Assembly: GCA_037954235.1 (NCBI GenBank)
Contig: JBBMOA010000004.1
Coordinates: forward strand, 11,410,601-11,474,600
Source: Aulostomus chinensis
Taxonomy: Eukaryota; Chordata; Actinopteri; Syngnathiformes; Aulostomidae
Length of the DNA stretch: 64,000 nt
Direction of reading: 5' to 3'
Within the stretch, counting starts at the first letter, position 1; each line of letters begins with the position of its first letter. This document shows positions 60,801 to 64,000 of the stretch, one piece after another. The notes beneath the pieces were generated by a model, which worked only from the letters and a program-made list of their open reading frames with translations, was not told where the DNA came from and made no database searches. Both the position numbers and the translations under genes were made by a program.

Positions 60801-62793
60801 AAATCCCACCTCCTCGCTCCTGCATTGGTCTGGACTTTCTAAATGAAAGTTGTGACACTTTCCCTCGGACCGTGCGCCGAACCCTTAGTCAGAACTCTGC
60901 CCTTTTCCAAATGACTTTGCTACAGGTGAGAATGTAGTCCGACTTTTAATTAGACCTAATTTAGGGGGCGAGCTAAAATGTAGTGCATTGTCAGTTGAAA
61001 TTTGATGATGAGGGAATGGATGTCATCGTGTAAGGCCCTGCGGTCGTTGCACCCCTTTTTTGAACCTACTAGTGTGAACCGTAACCCCATCCATCCCGTA
61101 GATGGCGGTAAAACGGGCGTAAAAGCAGTTTGCCAACCACCATTAATCAACAAACGAGACCGGTCCCAACCCCTGACACGGACACTGTCCTCCGTTTACT
61201 GTCCTTGAACTCCAAACAAACGGAAAACCGAAAAAAAGTGAGTATGGACTTCAGACTTTTGCTGTATAGACTGTACGCCAGGCAACGGTGATGTGTCTCT
61301 CCACCACGTCTCCTGCCGCTCGCGCATGAACAGAAAATGCTGCATTCTACATGGTAAACCCCATCAAAGTGCTTCTTGCCGGGGTATGAAAAGCTGACAC
61401 GGGTTTAACCCCTCTGGGACCATCTTGCTGATTACCCCTGCAGCAAATAGGTGTCTTTGCTTGGTAAGTGAGGGTGGGTGGGCAGTAAATAAGTTACTGC
61501 AAAAGAAGAGGATGAGCCAAAAATGTGAAAGGCTTCATTTCATCCGTTGGGGTTTAATGGTCGGCTTCACGAAAGAGGGACTGAACGGAAAACGCGACAG
61601 TTAAATTAAACCAACATGAACATTGCGTTCAATTTCTGTGAATGATTCATCCCAAATTCTACACACCGGATCTTTAATGGGATGTCATTATCTACATTTG
61701 CTGTTCAAAACCGGGCAGGGATCTTTTAATGTTATATAATACTTGTCTCATCGCCAAAAAAAAAAAAAAAAAGGCATTTAGATAAGACTTCCAGTGTCAC
61801 GGCACACACGTCAGTCATGCCATGAACTCTTAGTGGAACCAGTGATAAAGAGCTAGTTTCCAGTACTTTAGCTGCTCTTATAGTCCCTGCCCAGCTGTAA
61901 ACTGCCTGACACTTTGCAGGAAGAGCAGTGCACTGGCTCCAATAATCCACTGGTTTTTAATGACCATGACTAGGCTGTAAAACTCAGATACTTGCTGTAC
62001 CACTCTGGAATGGGGGAATCCAGCCATCTCTCTCCAGAGCTGCTCCTTAGAGGAATGAACACTATGTGAGCAACACTGGTCAAAGACCAAACCAAAGATG
62101 TTAGATGGAGCGGCGCGGTGGCATCAGATGAAACGCTGAGTAAAATCTTAAATCTGACAAGTTGAAGACAGTTGGTGCTACTGTATTGTTTGTTTGGGAG
62201 GAATGCTGACAGATTGACGTCTAAAGTAAATCATTTAAAAGAGGGGGGAAAAAAAACATTATTTTTAGTATCAAACAGTCTTAAAAAATGGCTGCGAAAT
62301 TTTTAAAGGCTGCTCTTGGATGATGGGGCTGCAACTGACTTTCATCTGCATGTCCTGTATCTCACTAAAAATGTATTTAACCGTGTTGCGGAGAGCGTTT
62401 GGAACAAAGCAAGAGGAGAGCTTTGAGAAGTTTCTGCAGATGTTTTAACGTCCTGCGTCCTCCTCCAAGGGTTCATTCAAACAGCAGGTAGTGTGAGGTG
62501 GGAAACACTGGCAGGGAAACATTGTTTACCCTTATTTGTTTAACAACTGAGCAAAAACTCGTTGTTTATGAGGGATTACAGCAGTTATCCATGGAACTGA
62601 AGCATTTAAAACCTTCCAAAGCTTTTAGACCTGATTATTATATGCGTGTTTTTCCCCAACCTGCCCGAGCTGATTATCCTACATGTTACAAGCGATGCCA
62701 GCTGATTTTTTTTTCTCCCTTCCAGCTGTTTGTGCAGCAGGGTTGCAAGCTATTTTCAGAATAATAGCGGATGTTAATTTGTAAGGCTTTATT

Positions 62794-62815
62794 GGGGGGG
62801 GGGGGGGGGGGGGGG
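62794..62815. repeat. Poly(G) run
   Basis: Twenty-two consecutive G on the plus strand. Other long G runs in the window are at 28669-28687 and 37441-37454. Confidence 0.9.
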
Positions 62816-63570
62816 CTGGAAAACAGGCATAGCATGGCCCCTGATTTGGCTTTCGGTAGTCATTATATAATCGCAAGCCAGGGCTGAATGTCACATTTTA
62901 TGACATCAGGTGTTAATAGCAGCCAAGTTTGCCCCTTGCTACACGCCGCAGGGGAGAATTTGTAGATTTCCTTTTTTCAGGACTGAGAATTAAGCGAAAC
63001 ACAGAGGAATACCTGGCTACGGAAGCTGAAGCTCTCATTCTCTGAGATTGTCTATGAATTTCCTCCAGTTTGGAAGTCTGAGATCTGGGTGAATCCGCTT
63101 CCTCTGTTCCCTAAATAATGCAGGTGCATGAGCATATTTTTAGCATCTTTCTACCTGATGTGTGACATGAAAGCCTCCCTATCCCCCCCCCCCCCCCCGC
63201 CCATCCCACTCATTCACACCTCCATTCGCTTACACCCTGCACTGTGTCTGGGTGTCCGAGGAGAAAGATGCTTCTGTTTCTGAATGAAAGCTGCTCTCTG
63301 TCCAAAACAACATTGTCAGGACAAGGCAGACAGAGAGCAGAAGTTAATGTACTTTGTCAGCACTGGCAGGCTTCTGGGCCAAGAGCTATTAACTCTGAGA
63401 GGGAAAGGCATTTCCTCCTTGTAAATGCCATATTAAATTATTATTATTTCATTTGGTAACAGGGAAAAGCCCATCAGGGCTATATTACTCAAGGTGAGCA
63501 GGGAATTGTAAATGGGGAGTCAGAGTTTTTCTAAAGGCCACCAAACGAGGTTGGGATTTGGAGGGTAAGG

Positions 63571-63833
63571 GACTTGAAAAAGGGGGCAGCATGGCTCAGG
63601 GGTAGCGTGGCCATCTAGCAACTGAAGGGTCGCTGGTTCGATCCCCACTTCCCCATGTCCAAGTATCCTTGAGCAAGATACTGAACCCCTAATTGCTCCT
63701 GATGGCCCAGCAACAGACTGGTGACCCGTCCAGGGTGAACCCTGCCTTTCATCCAATGTCAGCTGGGATAGGCTCCCCCCATCCCTTAACTGATAAGCGG
63801 GATAGAAAATGGATGGATGGGACTTGAAAAAGG
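63571..63833 (+). mobile_element. tRNA-derived SINE with target-site duplication
   Basis: The body, 63584-63820, has an A box TGGCTCAGGGG (63592-63602) and a B box GGTTCGATCCC (63635-63645). It continues with GAGCAAGATACTGAACCCC, GGTGACCCGTCCAGGGTGA and CAGCTGGGATAGGCTCC, and ends in GATAGAAAATGGATGGATGG. Perfect 13-bp direct repeats GACTTGAAAAAGG flank it (63571-63583 and 63821-63833), as expected for LINE-driven insertion. The intact duplication suggests a fairly recent event. Not a functional tRNA gene. Confidence 0.88.
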
Positions 63834-64000
63834 AAGTTGGTACTGATGTCATGGTACCTCGATGTGGTCAGCAAGTCACAAAACTGTCGCACCTTGACAA
63901 CTAACCGAGCCAAACCTCCTTTACTTCCCCTCTTTTAGTCATGGAGGGTGCAGGTGCAGGTCTTCAGCATCCATGTTCTCATAATGAGCCTCTCAAGAGC

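Larger units (their letters stand above)
54871..64000 (+). other. igf1 intron 2 (incomplete)
   Basis: No igf1 exon 3 and no other gene recognised. Contents: a segment at about 57590-57720 with repeated GTACC words (dispersed-repeat-like), C runs at 60140-60152 and 63183-63198, a T run near 59870, an A run near 61756-61771, a G run at 62794-62815 and an intact-looking SINE at 63584-63820. ORFs at 57294-57824 and 58009-58503 are long for the region but match no family I know. Confidence 0.65.

Noticed and set aside
63592..63660. Possible tRNA gene with A and B boxes
   Set aside because: The cloverleaf is not complete and the boxes belong to a SINE with its own tail and target-site duplication.

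Overview
The window is vertebrate DNA, most likely from a percomorph (spiny-rayed) teleost fish. The evidence is split genes with GT-AG introns, long (CA)n/(TG)n microsatellites, tRNA-derived SINEs, and a prepro-IGF-I start that matches the fish form (MSSALSLQWHLCDVFK followed by SAMCCISCSHTLSLLL). No bacterial, viral or CRISPR features are seen. All coding exons were assembled by hand from splice sites, reading-frame phase and remembered family sequences; no alignment was run.

Layout: (1) 1-21.4 kb, minus strand: the 5' part of ntn4 (netrin-4/beta-netrin), five coding exons (signal peptide, laminin N-terminal domain, first laminin-EGF modules), with the C-terminal exons off the left edge. 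Introns carry dense microsatellites, a degenerate SINE and a satellite-like tandem repeat. (2) 21.4-26.8 kb: intergenic, with fish interspersed repeats. (3) 26.96-28.98 kb, plus: snrpf (Sm protein F), complete in four coding exons. (4) 29.86-32.64 kb, plus: amdhd1 (imidazolonepropionase, histidine degradation), complete in nine exons. It is followed in its own 3' UTR by about 37 copies of a 17-bp minisatellite. (5) 33.5-37.7 kb, minus: tspan9 (tetraspanin-9), complete in seven coding exons and convergent with amdhd1. (6) 38.47-44.43 kb, plus: a fusion-type gene with a TIN2-like N-terminal domain (shelterin TINF2_N family) joined to 21 C2H2 zinc fingers. It is divergent from tspan9 and has a SINE between the two promoters. 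(7) 44.7-53.0 kb: intergenic with simple repeats. (8) 53.36-54.87 kb, plus: igf1 exons 1 and 2, with a conserved leader holding upstream ORFs. Intron 2 fills the rest of the window and exon 3 is off the right edge.

ntn4, snrpf, amdhd1 and igf1 all have human counterparts on 12q22-q23 and TSPAN9 on 12p13 (from memory), so this looks like a conserved but rearranged block. The genes are not an operon and do not share a pathway: basement-membrane guidance (ntn4), splicing (snrpf), histidine catabolism (amdhd1), membrane organisation (tspan9), probable DNA or telomere binding (the TIN2N zinc-finger gene) and growth hormone signalling (igf1).

The most notable items are the TIN2-like/zinc-finger architecture with an awkward last splice junction, the amdhd1 3' UTR minisatellite whose unit is both a heat-shock-element dyad and a potential RNA self-duplex, the igf1 leader uORFs, a tspan9 splice donor that abuts a (CA)n tract, and a (CA)n/(TG)n pair able to form a long hairpin in ntn4 pre-mRNA.
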